DNA of 64,000 bases from Klebsormidium nitens (taxonomy: Eukaryota; Streptophyta; Klebsormidiophyceae; Klebsormidiales; Klebsormidiaceae). The stretch covers positions 310,001 through 374,000 of the forward strand of contig DF236970.1 in the NCBI GenBank assembly GCA_000708835.1, given 5' to 3'. Both the position numbers and the translations under genes were made by a program. Positions 1 to 12,100 of this stretch are shown piece after piece (the first letter of the stretch is position 1; each line of letters opens with the position of its first letter). The notes below the pieces were generated by a model, which searched no databases, was not told where the DNA came from, and saw only the letters and a list, made by a program, of their open reading frames with translations.

Positions 1-250
1 ACCCACAGGATCCTAGAAATTCTCTGTCCCGCAACATGAGATGCTGGTCGGAAAACAAAACTGGCCTTCTCAGAGGCCTATCAAGCACTACCAATGCGAC
101 TCTGAAAACAGCGAGCCCAGTCCCTTTTTAAAACCGATCCAGGTTCAGCCGGCGTGCATAGCCCTCAATTTTAAGGGCAACTGTGGAAAGGGGAAACTCT
201 TCTGGTTCTTCTGCAAGCAAGACGCCCTGTCCGGGATTTGGAGCCGTTGT

Positions 251-1982
251 CTACAACAGCTCGAAGCTCGAATTGTGTGATACACCTACCAACCTTTGGA
301 ATATCTTTGCCGACGAGTATAACGGGCCCTCAGAACTGACTAGATTCCACTGACCAACCGACAAGAGTAGATTCTTCGTAGTTTGCAGGCTCACCACATC
401 AGAAGGATCGCTGACGTCAGCACGACCGTGAACCCGACCCCCCCCTCGACGCTCCCCCCCGGCTTTCTTCCGCACTTTTTTTGCGGCATCCCAGAACCCG
501 CTCTCGCGCTTCTTCTTCCCCCGTCGCTCCTCTTCCCGCCCCCCGGGGGGCGGTAGTCTCGTCCCGTCGAAGCACGGGGGATCCCTCCCACCGGTGACGT
601 CGTCCGTGACGTCATCGGCGGTGCGGAAGCCCGCCAGCTGGCAGAAGTGCGCGCCGGAGGAGGCCCACTCGGCGGCGGTGGTGCACACCAGGTCGCGGCG
701 GCCGCAGGGAACTAGGTCCTGCGAGAAATAAATCCACTTATATTTTGACCCCTCTTATAATGTGTATAAAAAAAAATCAGACACCAGAATCTTGTATCTG
801 GGTAAGCGGACCATGAGAAAGCAATCACGGGGCAACAGTACTCATTAAGGGAATCATAAGAGTCGAGAAACTAAATCCAGATGAATCCAATAAGGTCGAA
901 AGTGGGACGACACTCTCGCAGGATGATCCTGCCCTTCTCTCACCTGAGTCATCGCATCCAATGCAAAATACGCTCCCCCGCATGCGTCCAATAGCCTATC
1001 GCACAGGCTCCGGCAGATTACGGGGGGGCCCTCCGAGACCCCAACGTCGGGATCGCAAAGCGCACACTCCACAACTTCCCAAAGCGCCAAGCAATCGGCT
1101 CCCGCCTCGCCGGACGTTGCCAGCTTTCGGAGCCATAAAAGGGCTGCATCGAGGGGTTAAGACTGAGGGTCAGCAAAACGGTTAACGGGTTTCTTAGCGA
1201 TCCAGTCGTGCTTTCTATGGAAGAATATACTGCCAAAGAAGGTCAAAGGAATCTCAATGAGGATGGCTGCTCTTCACAAATTGCCAAACTGTGTAAGCAG
1301 TGGGCCACGGCCAGGGCGAACCATTTGGGTGGTGCAGTGTGTGGTTAATAGGGTGGTTCGATGGGGTGTATATAAATGGGGTGGTTTGTTGGGGTAGTTC
1401 GATAACAAAGCTGAAAGTCTGGACGTACATGCTATTTTCTGCAAATGTTTGCTACCTGCCCTGCACACAATCAATCATCAACATATTATGAGAAAAAGGA
1501 GTGTTCATGATCAGGTCGGGGCAGATCGAAAGATACAGTAAACCACCACAAAGAATCCGAGCATCATAAGAAGTCAGTGAAAGAGAACAAGTAGACTCAT
1601 ACTTACCTGTATCCGTCTGTTCCTTGCCGCAGCACGTCTTCCACTTATAAGCCTTGCACAGGCTCAGGCTTTCCGCCCCTCGCACCCTCCTCGGTTCCTT
1701 CCCCTGAATTGCATACGGCGGGAAGCGCCCCCCTTGCGACCGGCACATTCTAGTTTCATTTGCATCGCTCCTCACATTCTCCTTCAGCGGTGGCTGATCG
1801 GCGGCGGCAGCGGCCGCGATAAGACCTACTGGGAATATACAAGATAATGCCACTGTAAGAATGATGCGAGACTTTAGAATAGAAACATTTCGGATCAAGG
1901 AGCGACAGCGCCTCATCGCAACAGACGGCGTGGCAATCACTTTTGGCCTATCTTGCACAACCACACCCCATTCTCCGCCCAT
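251..1982 (-). CDS. Folate-receptor-like secreted protein (3' end uncertain)
   Basis: Three exons on the minus strand: 1982-1607, 1143-944 and 718 downward, with phases 1 and 0 closing exactly at GT-AG borders. The product resembles the plant folate receptor family (At5g27830 type, Pfam Folate_rec). Seen in sequence: an N-terminal signal or anchor segment (ILTVALSCIFPVGLIAAAA), then CRSQGGRFPPYAIQGK, KTCCGKEQTDTG, ALLWLRKLATSGEA, ECALCDPDVG, SEGPPVICRSLCDRL and VPCGRRDLVCTTAAEW. The many cysteines fit a disulfide-rich extracellular or lumenal domain. Ligand binding is not shown for the plant members, so folate is a family name only. The start may be 1982 or the in-frame ATG at 1916, which gives a tidier signal peptide. 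After PPCFDG the frame becomes a basic, low-complexity tail open to a stop at 251. Plant relatives have a C-terminal membrane span there, so a further splice (GTGAGC near 395) and an exon beyond the window edge are possible. Confidence 0.8.
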
Positions 1983-2806
1983 AGCATAGCTTGATGGCCA
2001 GCTGCTTTATAAGTTTAATTATCAACACGCATGCTAGATTAAAAGCGGCCTCCTCCTACGGATTTAAATTGCTGCACCATGCAATTCTGCATAGTCGGTC
2101 GACAAGGGCGCGACGCGGATTGACCGGCGCGGCCGCCCGGCCGCGCGGCTCGGTATGTGAAACACGTGAACGTACGTACGGGCAGTGTCAGGGCCGGTAG
2201 AGGCATGGGGTCCATGGACCATATGCAGAGTCGCAATACCTTCAGATCGAATGCACCGCGTCGCGTCGCGTGGTGCAGGAGCTGTCTGCAAGTTGACGGA
2301 AGACTATATGAATAAAGCACAGGAGAATGAGTCCACTACAACCTACAGAAGCTTTTGTATGCATGGAATGATCATCGCAATACATGCCGGCCACACAAGT
2401 GCAAATCACTTTCGCTTGCAAACATGTTGCGGGGTACAATCGGATCCTATTTGAAAACGCACTAAGGTGCGCACTGAGGATCCAAACAACTGCCACATTC
2501 TCCTCGTCAAATGATAGAGGGTGTTCCAGAACTGAGATCGAAACTTCAGACGAGTTTCCCAGCCATCACTTTAACGAGTGACACAATTGGCAGCTGGGAT
2601 AGAAGGGCTGCGGCCATGTGGGACATATTTGTACACCTTTTCACGACGTTTTCACAGCTATGCTGATCACGTTGTTTCATGCTTGTCCCTTGCCCGCTAC
2701 TTTTAGACGCTACTGCACATATGCAAACTTTCTCGTGCAGGTCACGAACATGAACTGACAAACAAAGGCGCCCAAATCACGCCAAACCGACCGTCTACTT
2801 AACTTC
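1983..2806. other. Intergenic: 5' flank of folate-receptor-like gene, 3' flank of UXS
   Basis: There is no supported gene here. The stretch must hold the promoter of the minus-strand folate-receptor-like gene and the 3' UTR of the minus-strand UXS gene. A small GC-rich patch with CGCGGCCGCCCGGCCGCGCGG-like content lies near 2125-2150. The short ORFs show no recognisable protein. Confidence 0.5.
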
Positions 2807-5800
2807 CTACTGGACACCCAGCCGCTCCTTGAAATCATCCACCATGAGGGGCAACCCGTCGCGAAGAGCAATCTTGGGCTCCCAGCCAAGCAGCGTCTTG
2901 GCCTTGGTGATGTCAGGCTTGCGCTTGTGGGGGTCGTCCGCCGTGTTTTCGCGGTACACCACCTGGGCCCGGGGGTCGATCACCTCCTTCACGACCTGCA
3001 AAGGACATCAGCAAAAAGCTGCTCAGGACGACAGCTAAGACGTCAGCAACCGGGTTTCGAACCACTGAAAACAACTTGCTAGAGCTGGACAGTGTTATTG
3101 CAGAGACCACCAGCGCCCGGAATTCAATGATCTCTTCGATTACTGATCATCCCGCCGTCACCTGCCCAAAAACACAAAAGCAAGGGACATCGGATAGTTA
3201 GAGCTTTACAGAAGTAACCAGAAGCTTTGGACCGCCTCTTAGCAATCAAGACAAAATGAGGTCAGCAAGGGCTAGGATAACAAGAGCAGATTGTGAACCA
3301 AAATAAGCTTGGGTAGAAAGCTTTCCATCCACGCAAAAAGCAGTTGGAGGTCTCTGAGGACAGAGATGCTAACAGTTGCCGGATGGAACGCTGATATTGG
3401 CAAACGAGTTGAAGGAGGTGGAAAGATGGAAAACAGCGCTGCAGGAGACCAGACGACCAGCAGATTGACAGGAACAGACAAAGCTCCGGTCAACACTAGC
3501 TTCTCTCTTCACTCTTAGAAGGGCACGGAGATAGAGACGACGATGACTCTCCACCACAAAATGGATGGGCATGGAAATGCAGGGAACTTCTGCCAAAGAT
3601 GACTCTACAGAGCAGAATCAGACAACTAGAAAATCAGAGAGTTAGAAGACTTAGAAGATAAATTAGGAAGGGGACTCTTTCGGTGAGTGGCGCTAAGCAA
3701 GGTCTGCTGAATCTCTTCCAGCTTCGAAAGAAGACAACCGCTGGCAAGCGGCCCATCATGCAACTCCTTCATGAACGAGCAGACAGGTACAGACTGTGAA
3801 CATGCCAGAAAGCACAACAGAAGGAACTGGGGCGCATGTAAACGCCCGTGCTGAACACTGGCGCTCTTGTCTTACTTCAAATTCTCCAAAGTTGCGTTGG
3901 TAGTGTGGCAAACCCCAACTAAACAGCGAAGGGGTGAGATAAAACAAGACAAAGCACAAAAAGTAGCGACTGCCGAAGATACTGAGTTCGCCAGGATGCC
4001 CACCTCAGCGAGCTCGACTTTCGTAGACTCTCCTTGCGGTCGAAACATTCCTTGATTGCAGATTTTGTTTTTGAAAAGCAGACAGGAAACTGCGAATGTG
4101 ACAGATATGAAGGAAAGCTGCCAAGGATAGCTGGAGAGATGAACTCGGTGTGAATGCCCACCTCGGCGAGCTCGAGCATGGTGAACTCCCCGGGGTTGCC
4201 CAGGTTGAAGGGGCCGATGTGCTCGCCGTCCATCAAGGCGACCAGGCCGTCCACCTGCATGACGTCAGCGAAGAAGCGCACATGACGTCAGCAACCGGGA
4301 CCCTAAATTAACGGCGCTGCGAGAGCCCTGCCTTCTTCGAGCTTTTAAGTCCTAAGTTGGTGGACGCTCAATGACCGACAGCAAGTTTGATAGAGAAGAC
4401 CAGGGGCGCTTACGAACGCATCAAGCACTGCCTAATCGACGGGCATGATGACATCACCAGTCAAACACGTCCCTTGGGCCAGAAAGGAACGAATAAATTC
4501 ATGTGCTTAGCGTCTCACCAGGTCCGAGACGTACTGGAAGCTGCGGGTCTGCTTGCCGTCCCCATAGACGGTCATGGGGTCCTTCCGAATCGCCTGACAG
4601 AAGAGAAAAAGGGTCAGTGTGCTAGAGTCGACTTGCTGCCGCTTCCATCAGGCTTCTATGTCCAATGGGCAAACGGAAGTACCGCTTCTCTTTTCTGGAT
4701 CACACGAGCGGAAGAGGGAATGGATCCTTCATCCCCGGAACATCACTTAAAGCGCTATGCCCAAAACGGTACTGCAAGCAGCCAGCGAGCTTTTTTGCGA
4801 TATGCTTTCTTGCTAAAAGCGGGAGTAAACTGAGCCAGGCGATTGCAAGGAGGTCTTTCTCTCTCAAAGCGGGACTCAAACCCAACTTCCGTTTAGCCAT
4901 GCATTGAAAAGATGGGACATGAAGTTACCTGAGCCACGAAGTTGCTGACGACACGCCCGTCATCAATGAGCATGCGGGGCCCATAAGTGTTGAAGATACG
5001 CGCAATGCGCACCTACGAGGAAAAAGGGTTCAAGAAAATGTGTCGGGAGCCGAAATGTCATCGGACCACTAAGTCGCTTCTGGTTAGTTTTGAGCTCGAG
5101 GGATTCAGCTGATTGCAAAGAAGCTCGCCTGATTTGGAGATGCAAGGCGACTAGAATTTTTAGGTGGTGCAAAACAAATCTTCAGTGAAAGTGAGCCACT
5201 AACACTACATGCACTTCTGGCACAAGAATACTGATGCAACCGGCTCAGCAGGCAGAGCCACCAATCATCAAGCATCGCTGCAGCCAGAGAGCAGTCAAGA
5301 TTGCAGTTAACAACCACGCGACAGAAACACTTGGTTCCGGAAGAGCCCCCCTTGAGTTGTAGGCCCATGGACCAATAACCCCTGCCTGCAGACATGAAAC
5401 CACCAGCTGTTCGTAGAAGGATCATAACCAGCTGTCCAACTGCCCTGAAATCCCAACCTCGAATTCAATCAGCCCAAACCCCTCACATCGACTCCCGCCC
5501 CCCTGTGGTAGTCCATGGTGAGCGTCTCCGCCGTGCGCTTCCCCTCGTCGTAGCAACTCCTGACGCCGATCGGGTTCACGTTGCCCCAGTACGCCTCCGT
5601 CTGGGGGTGCTCCAAGGGATCCCCGTACACCTCGCTCGTGCTGGTTAGCAGGAACTTGGCGCCAACCCGCTTTGCTAAACCGAGCATGTTGAGCGTCCCC
5701 ATCACATTGGTCTTTATGGTTTTGACAGGGTTGAACTTGTAGAAGACGGGGGAGGCGGGACACGCCAGGTGGTAGATCTCGTCGACCTCGAGAAGGATGG

Positions 5801-8526
5801 GCTCGACGACGTCATGGCGGATGAGCTCGAACTTGGGGTTGCCCAGATGGTGGAGCACGTTCTCCTTGCGGCCTGCATTAAACCGGCTTCGTAAGGGTTA
5901 TTCTGCCTTTTTGGCTAATGGTTACTCTTGCAGTTCTAGGTTAGTAAGGGGTAGCAGCTTGGACGTTTGACTTTCTTCGCAACCGGGTTTCGATCCAGCC
6001 GTCCTGTTAATCATCTGCTGAGAGCAGAGTGGTAAGATGGATGCAGAAACCAAAAGAAAAACTTTGCCTTCGCTGTGTGGTTGCCTAAATGGTGGACGAT
6101 GTTTCTTGTGCAGCCTGCAAGACAATCGACTCTAAGATCCTGGAGATGACAGAGGATAGATTAATCAAATTGCCTTTTTCGGCTCAACCTTGGGAAGTCG
6201 CATGGTGAAGCACCTTCTTCCTTGCAGCAAGAATTTGTGGGGACATAAGATGTAAGCTGAAGTGCACGGTGACCTTAGACAAGAGCCCTGTTCAAGATGT
6301 CTGGGGATAGAAGTTGCATTTCACACCAGAGTGGTGGGTGAAAAAGACGACCATGATGGAGGAAGAAATCACCCAAAGGTAATCCGCCCACAGATACTCG
6401 CTCGAATCAGAAGTGTAAAGACCCAACCAACGAGCATCATCCATAACCTGAAAGTCACTGACATGTTGTCGACGGTTGTCAGACTGCTTGATGATTGTCG
6501 AAGCAGTCTGCTTGAATGACACTTGGGGAGAGCCCCTTCAACAAGGTCTTGGATGATGGCGCGCCATTCATGGACCGGACAGGAGATAATGCCTTGCTCA
6601 GTTTTGACAACGGGTTAACCAAAATACCTACTGCTGCCTGGAACCTTTTGCATGCCAGATTAATTGTAACCTCCTGGATTTGAGTAAGCATGCAAGAGTG
6701 AAAGAACTGCACACTTTGCTGAAAATCCAACTGCATCCAAGATGCAGTCCACCACTTTCAGGCTTGAAAACTCAAAAGCCACATGCCCCGGGCTCAATCT
6801 TCCAACGGAGGAACAGAAAGGGAAGATTTGACCAATGCGGTTGCGATCCCTAGTCATCCACCACAAATGTCCGAAGCCCCAAAAGCGTATCCCAAGAAGC
6901 AAGGGCCATGGAGAACCAGAGGGGCGTACCAGTGAAGTAGTTGTCAATGACGATGACCGAGTCCCCACGCTTGATCAGCTTATCCACCAAATGGCTCCCC
7001 ACAAAGCCAGCCCCCCCAGTCACCAGAACGCGCCGCTCCTTCCTCAGGGGGCTGACCGGCAGCCTGGACAAAGCCTTCGTCGCACCCCCCTGGGCTGGAA
7101 GCTTGCGAGGCAGCGAGTCCTCCTCGTCAGGAAGGTCTCCCCCTGCTAGTTCAAACTCTTCAGTGTCGTCGTCTGAGCGCGTGGCGGCAACGCCGGACTT
7201 CTTGCTGACATACTGGACACGGGCCTGCAGGCACAGAATTTTGACTCATTGACCCTCTCGTCTTAAGCACTATCTTGTTGAGCACTCCTGGTTGAGTGCA
7301 CCATTGAAGGGCTCCTGGTCAGAGTACAAACCCCAGTGATTGATTTTGAAACTTTAGCAGAAAGGCCACATATCATTCTTTTGGTTCGGTGTAGATCAGG
7401 AGTCTCAGAGCCGGGCACCTGGACTCCAGGATGCAGCTCCCAGTACAACACTGATCATTGCAACTGAAATCTAAACAGATTTGGCCTGCTGGTTCAGAGC
7501 TGGTAGAATATGAACTGCTCTACGACTTTTCTCGCATTTAGCCGAGCAAGAAGCGGTCAGATTGCAGCAGGCTCCACAACGAAAGAAAATGCAGGTAACG
7601 AGCAACAAGAGAACTTCATTCTGCAGGTTACTGTGCCTGGTGGTTGATCCCAATAATGAAAATGGATGAAACTCTGACAACCTGACGAAAACACGGCTTT
7701 AACATTGATGGGTGACATACTACTGGACGGCCTTTTGAAAGATGTGCCTCTAATTGGTCGCAAATCATCAACTTGTAACCAGTTGGCGAGGAAGCACAGC
7801 AGTTCCAGTATTTGGTAGTGCTTTCCCACGAGGAGGGAAGAAGCAGGTTCCATTTGCATCACATGTTCTCGGATCTGTAAACTTCAATCAAGCAAACCAC
7901 AACAGTTCGAATGCTTAGCAACCCCTACGGTAGAAGTGTGAGAGCTGTTGAACGGGCACGGTTTTGGGATTCAGGGTTTGGCATGAGAGACCAAGCGTGG
8001 TAGGTGCACATCACAAGCTTTTTGCGACTGATTTTGAACCTCTGACATCTGATGGTTGTGCAATATTCATAGCTTGCAATGCTCAAGGCACCTCAAAAGA
8101 ACCATAGCCTTGTGAAGACAAAACCCCTTCCCGAAGCCGCATCAAAGCGGCTCAGCAAGCAAGGAAGTCAATGCTTTCAATCAGGGATTTTGACTCCAAA
8201 ATGATCCAATCTGAGCTCTTGCATCACACTGACGGTTATGTAACTGTCAGAGCAAAGTACACAGTCCGACAAAGAAGCCTCGACAGATTCTCTCAAAACC
8301 AACACAACCAATCAGATTGCGATTGATCAACAATGAACTCTAAAAGGTTCCCCAAAGAACCAGTAGATCTGCAGTTCTCCAAAACAAAATGCTCCTAAGG
8401 AGACTTCACCTCTGTTTGCGCTCCCACACCTCTTCCGAACCCGTCTCCAGCACCCGACACAGGAACGGCAGCCCATGCCGCAACCCCGAGAAGGACCCCA
8501 AACAGGATCAATGCCCGACGATCCAT
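2807..8526 (-). CDS. UXS: UDP-glucuronic acid decarboxylase (UDP-xylose synthase)
   Basis: Converts UDP-glucuronate to UDP-xylose with bound NAD+, feeding cell-wall polysaccharide synthesis. Seven coding exons: 8526-8410, 7224-6930, 5872-5487, 5012-4929, 4593-4519, 4254-4162, 2995-2807. All borders are GT-AG and all phases close, giving 412 aa, within the family range. Residues 5-25 are hydrophobic ([21 protein letters not shown]), which suits a type II Golgi signal anchor; a cleaved signal is the alternative. An acidic linker follows, then the extended SDR Rossmann motif GGAGFVG (109-115), [10 protein letters not shown] (214-223) and the catalytic YDEGK pair Y245/K249. Further family blocks are [54 protein letters not shown] and LLGWEPK. 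All catalytic positions are intact. Soluble versus membrane-bound subfamily cannot be settled from sequence alone. Confidence 0.95.
3989..4022 (-). repeat. Decayed copy of UXS exon 6 3' edge in intron 6
   Basis: On the + strand, aggatgcccacctcagcgag followed by ctcgac matches the functional exon 6/donor edge at about 4149-4182 (gaatgcccacctcggcgagctcgag). It lies about 160 bp further into the intron, in direct orientation. This is a single short copy, so it is weaker than the clusters in the genes to the right. Confidence 0.5.
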
Positions 8527-9115
8527 GTTGACCTCCTGAAACGATCAGAAAGAACAACCTTACAAAAATAACAGGGAAAGTGCCCCAGATATTCTTGGAT
8601 GACTGAGCCGCTGTCAGTGTAAGCTGGTAAGCGCTGGAGCCGGTGCCAGCGGTGGATTCAAAATGCTGAGCGCTGAAAGAAGAACGCTGGTGAGCCACTG
8701 GTTTGGGACCTGTATAATAAACCACCTTGACGCTTAACACCAATATGTTTCATAGTCACGAAAAGTAGTTGAGTATGTCTTCGTGTGCCGGCGCCGTTCC
8801 AAGGTTTAGGGTCAACATGATTTGCAGACAGTTAACCCTTCCTGGCACCGCAAGACAAGCGCAGAACCCTAATTCTAGGATGACGTCAAACTGGGCGCCA
8901 TGCCCAGCATTGCCATGAGCATATCTCGCACAGCGTTTGGAGGACGAAAGGCGCAATGCATGCCATAACTGCCGCAGTGCACGTCTTTCACCTGCTTCAT
9001 TCTTATCGCACTAGGCTGAGTTTTGAAGGAAAGTGAAGGTTGAAACCAGGACAGGCAAACGACCAGCACAGCGTTCTGCGGAGAGAATCAGGCTTCTCAT
9101 AGTGAACTTGTAGGG
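8527..9115. promoter_or_regulatory. Divergent promoter region between UXS and the EDR2-like gene
   Basis: The 590 bp between the UXS start codon (minus) and the EDR2-like start codon (plus) must hold both promoters. A perfect TGACGTCA octamer, the classical bZIP/CRE-type palindrome, sits at 8881-8888. No clear TATA box was identified. A role for the octamer is inference, since the same octamer is frequent elsewhere in this window. Confidence 0.5.
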
Positions 9116-12100
9116 ATGGCTTCATCAAGGGTTTCTTCGTCCTTCCCAGTGACCAAGGAAGGGCAATTGTACGTCGTACGGGAGGCAGGGACTCTCAGTC
9201 TGCGGCGCTTTAAATGCAAAGGCCGCTACTTTGTCCTTAGAGGCAAGTTTGCCTACATCTACAAGAAGGCACCCAAGGCGGAATCTGATGCAAAGGCAAG
9301 TGAAGCACCAGACTGTTTATGCAGACTTGCATGTGTCACAAGTAACTTGGCTCACTCTGACTAGAGGGGTTTGAGGCCGTCAGCCAGTTGACTTGGTCTG
9401 ATTGACTCCCTGTGACTCACTGGACTTCATATTAATGGTGGGCCTTCAGTTGACTTTCTATGCTCCCTAGAAAAGAGCGCACCAATTGGAAGCTGTTGGC
9501 CCTTCCAAATGCTGCGTCTTCTTCATGCACATCTTCTTTGTTGTTCCAAATGAGTCTGAAGCCCTTTGATTATGCTTGTTAGACAAGCTGCCAATTTGAA
9601 TTGGGGAATTGTGAGCAGACCACAGTGTCATGGACCTTGCTACTCGGATGTTGATTGAGTCAGTAGTTCAAATTTTGTTTGAGATTGCAGTGGATAGGTG
9701 GTCCAATTCTGGATCCAGAATTTGAGCACTGCTCCACTTGAGGCCTTCACTGAAGGTTCTTCCATTGTGTATCTCGTCAAAATCAACCTGGCGTCAGATT
9801 GATGGAAGCCCTCCTAAGTTAGGGCGGAAAGCAAAGGAGCACATACTCACCAATCTGGATGTCAGAGGATAATTATCATGATCAGACGTAAGTTTATTGA
9901 ACCTAGAATCGAAAAACCCTTCAGGAGAACGTACGGCGAGGTTACATGGGGCCTCACGTCCGCCTGGCCGAGGCCGGGCGCATAATGGCGGGGGGGAACC
10001 CCCTGTATATATTCAAGATCTACTCGGCAATTGACCACAAGAAGGAGCTGACAATTGGGGCGCTCACTCCTGAAGCCGTGCATGAATGGATGAGCGCGCT
10101 GCAGTCCGCTATTGACTCGGTGAGGGGGTTTCAATCCTGATGTTGATCGGCTCCAGCAGGGCGATAGCTGACTTTAGGAGCAGCAGATGGTTGGATCTGC
10201 AAGCCAGGAACATTACACTTAAGCGCCTAATGTGATTTTCATTGTGAGTCCCTATGTCAAATCAATATGGTGGGAGCAAGGGGATGGCTGCTTTTGTCAA
10301 ACTTTCTGGTCACAAGAGTGGCTTTGGAGAACGGTCGAACTACAGGGTACTGAGTTACACAGATAATCTCTTGGTTGTTAACTGGTCAGCTGCTGAAGTC
10401 AGTGTGACCAAGAAGGCCATGCAAGATTCCCTGTGATCTTCTGTTGGGTAGGGACTACCCTGGCAACATCTTGGAAAAGTTGTTAGGCACGTATGTCAAG
10501 GACCACAAGAGTTGAAGAGCTTACTTTCAATGAAACTCATTGGACAACAGGTTGCAGTGCCGATTGAATTCAGGACCTGGGGGAGTGCTTACCCCTGTAT
10601 TCAGGGGCTCTACTGCTCTCCCGCTGGTCTTAGCTGGGGATTGCGCTCGGCACATGGTCAAGCCTCGAAGCCCCAAGAGGAGATGCAAGTGCCCCTAAGG
10701 TCACCTGATTGCCCTGCGAGCAGCCAATTCTTGGCAAAGTACCGGCCTACAGAAGCCAGACTGTGCATCTCACATTGTGGCCACCGGAATCCAAAATGCA
10801 TGGGCGCAGAAAACGTTAGAGCATTACTTAGAAACAAAATTCTCGATCCATTTCTTGTCCAGCTTACCAGATTTCTCATATTGATCCGCAGGTGGGCCCA
10901 GTGCGGCTGGTCCACTCCACTAGAGTGAGCACTGCGGCCCCTGTTGTGGAGGACAGCTTAACCCCCCGGAATATAGCTCGGTTTTCCGAACCGGGCCCCC
11001 GCGCAGGGAATGGAGTGAGCCCACGGAGGGTGGAGAGAGCTGAGGAGGGGCGCTCACAGGAGATGGAGTTGGTTGAGAGGTGCGCGTCTTTGAGGGTCAG
11101 GTTGCTAAATGGTCAGACGTTAGGTTGTGAATGGAAATTACTATATCAGAGAGTATGCTATTAATCGACTCTTTATAATTGCAAATATCTTTGAGATGCG
11201 TGAAGAGTTGGTGATTGGGGCAGGGAATTGCCCCTCGTACTCATCAGTATAAACATGCTTGTCGAAACCGCTGGCCTACATCTTACTTTTCCGATCGGCT
11301 TGGTTGGTGACAAAAAGGCCGCTTCAACTCAGATTCTGACCGACACGTAGCCGGCTTGCTCCCTTATTATGCGTGCTTGCACTTTGCAGCGAGTCTCCGG
11401 TCGGAAAAGCGCCTGCAATGCTGAGAAAGCACACGCGCAGGAAGGACAGCTACGGAAGAGGTGGGTGTCTGATGCTGAAAAGGACTTTACTCAATGCACG
11501 GTACGTTTGTCATAGCGAAGGTGTGCACACACCTGGCATGGTTTCTGTGCATGCGAAGGGCGTGGTTTGTTAGCAGCTGAGAAGTCCAGGGCTTACTACT
11601 GAGGCGGCAGCTTGGCCGGCTGACACGCCAACTCTCCCCTGGATGAACTTGAAAAAAATGAAGGCTGAACTCTTCTCAAATCACGAATTGTCAAAGCGAC
11701 ACAGCCTCGAGTTTGCTTCCTATTGACAACTCCAGCTGAAGCGCTCCATCTTAAGCTTTCCCGTGTTGCGAATCGCAGCTTTGCGGAATTCGTCAGTGTC
11801 AGCAGGCGGCTCGTTTGAATGTTTTTGACCGCTTACATCTTGACCGCATGTTCATCACTAGCGGATGTTTCCAAAGAGGAACCGATCCCGTCGAGACACG
11901 ATAATCTGATGAACATCGAGAAACTGCTTTCTGGAGCCGGCATCTTTGATCTGGTCGAAAAGTTTGCAAAATGGTTTGAGAGTGTCTCGTCTATTTCGGA
12001 ATTTGGATCTGACTGGCCCGGTTTATTCACAGGCATTCCTGAGTACTTCAAAGACTGGACGGAGTCGGAGATTGCGCATGCGGGCCACGGAGAAATCCTT

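Noticed and set aside
3050-3068. tRNA B-box-like gggtttcgaacc (also gggtttcgatcc at 5986)
   Set aside because: No matching A box, acceptor stem or cloverleaf around either; they are parts of a repeated intronic gcaaccgggtttcga motif.
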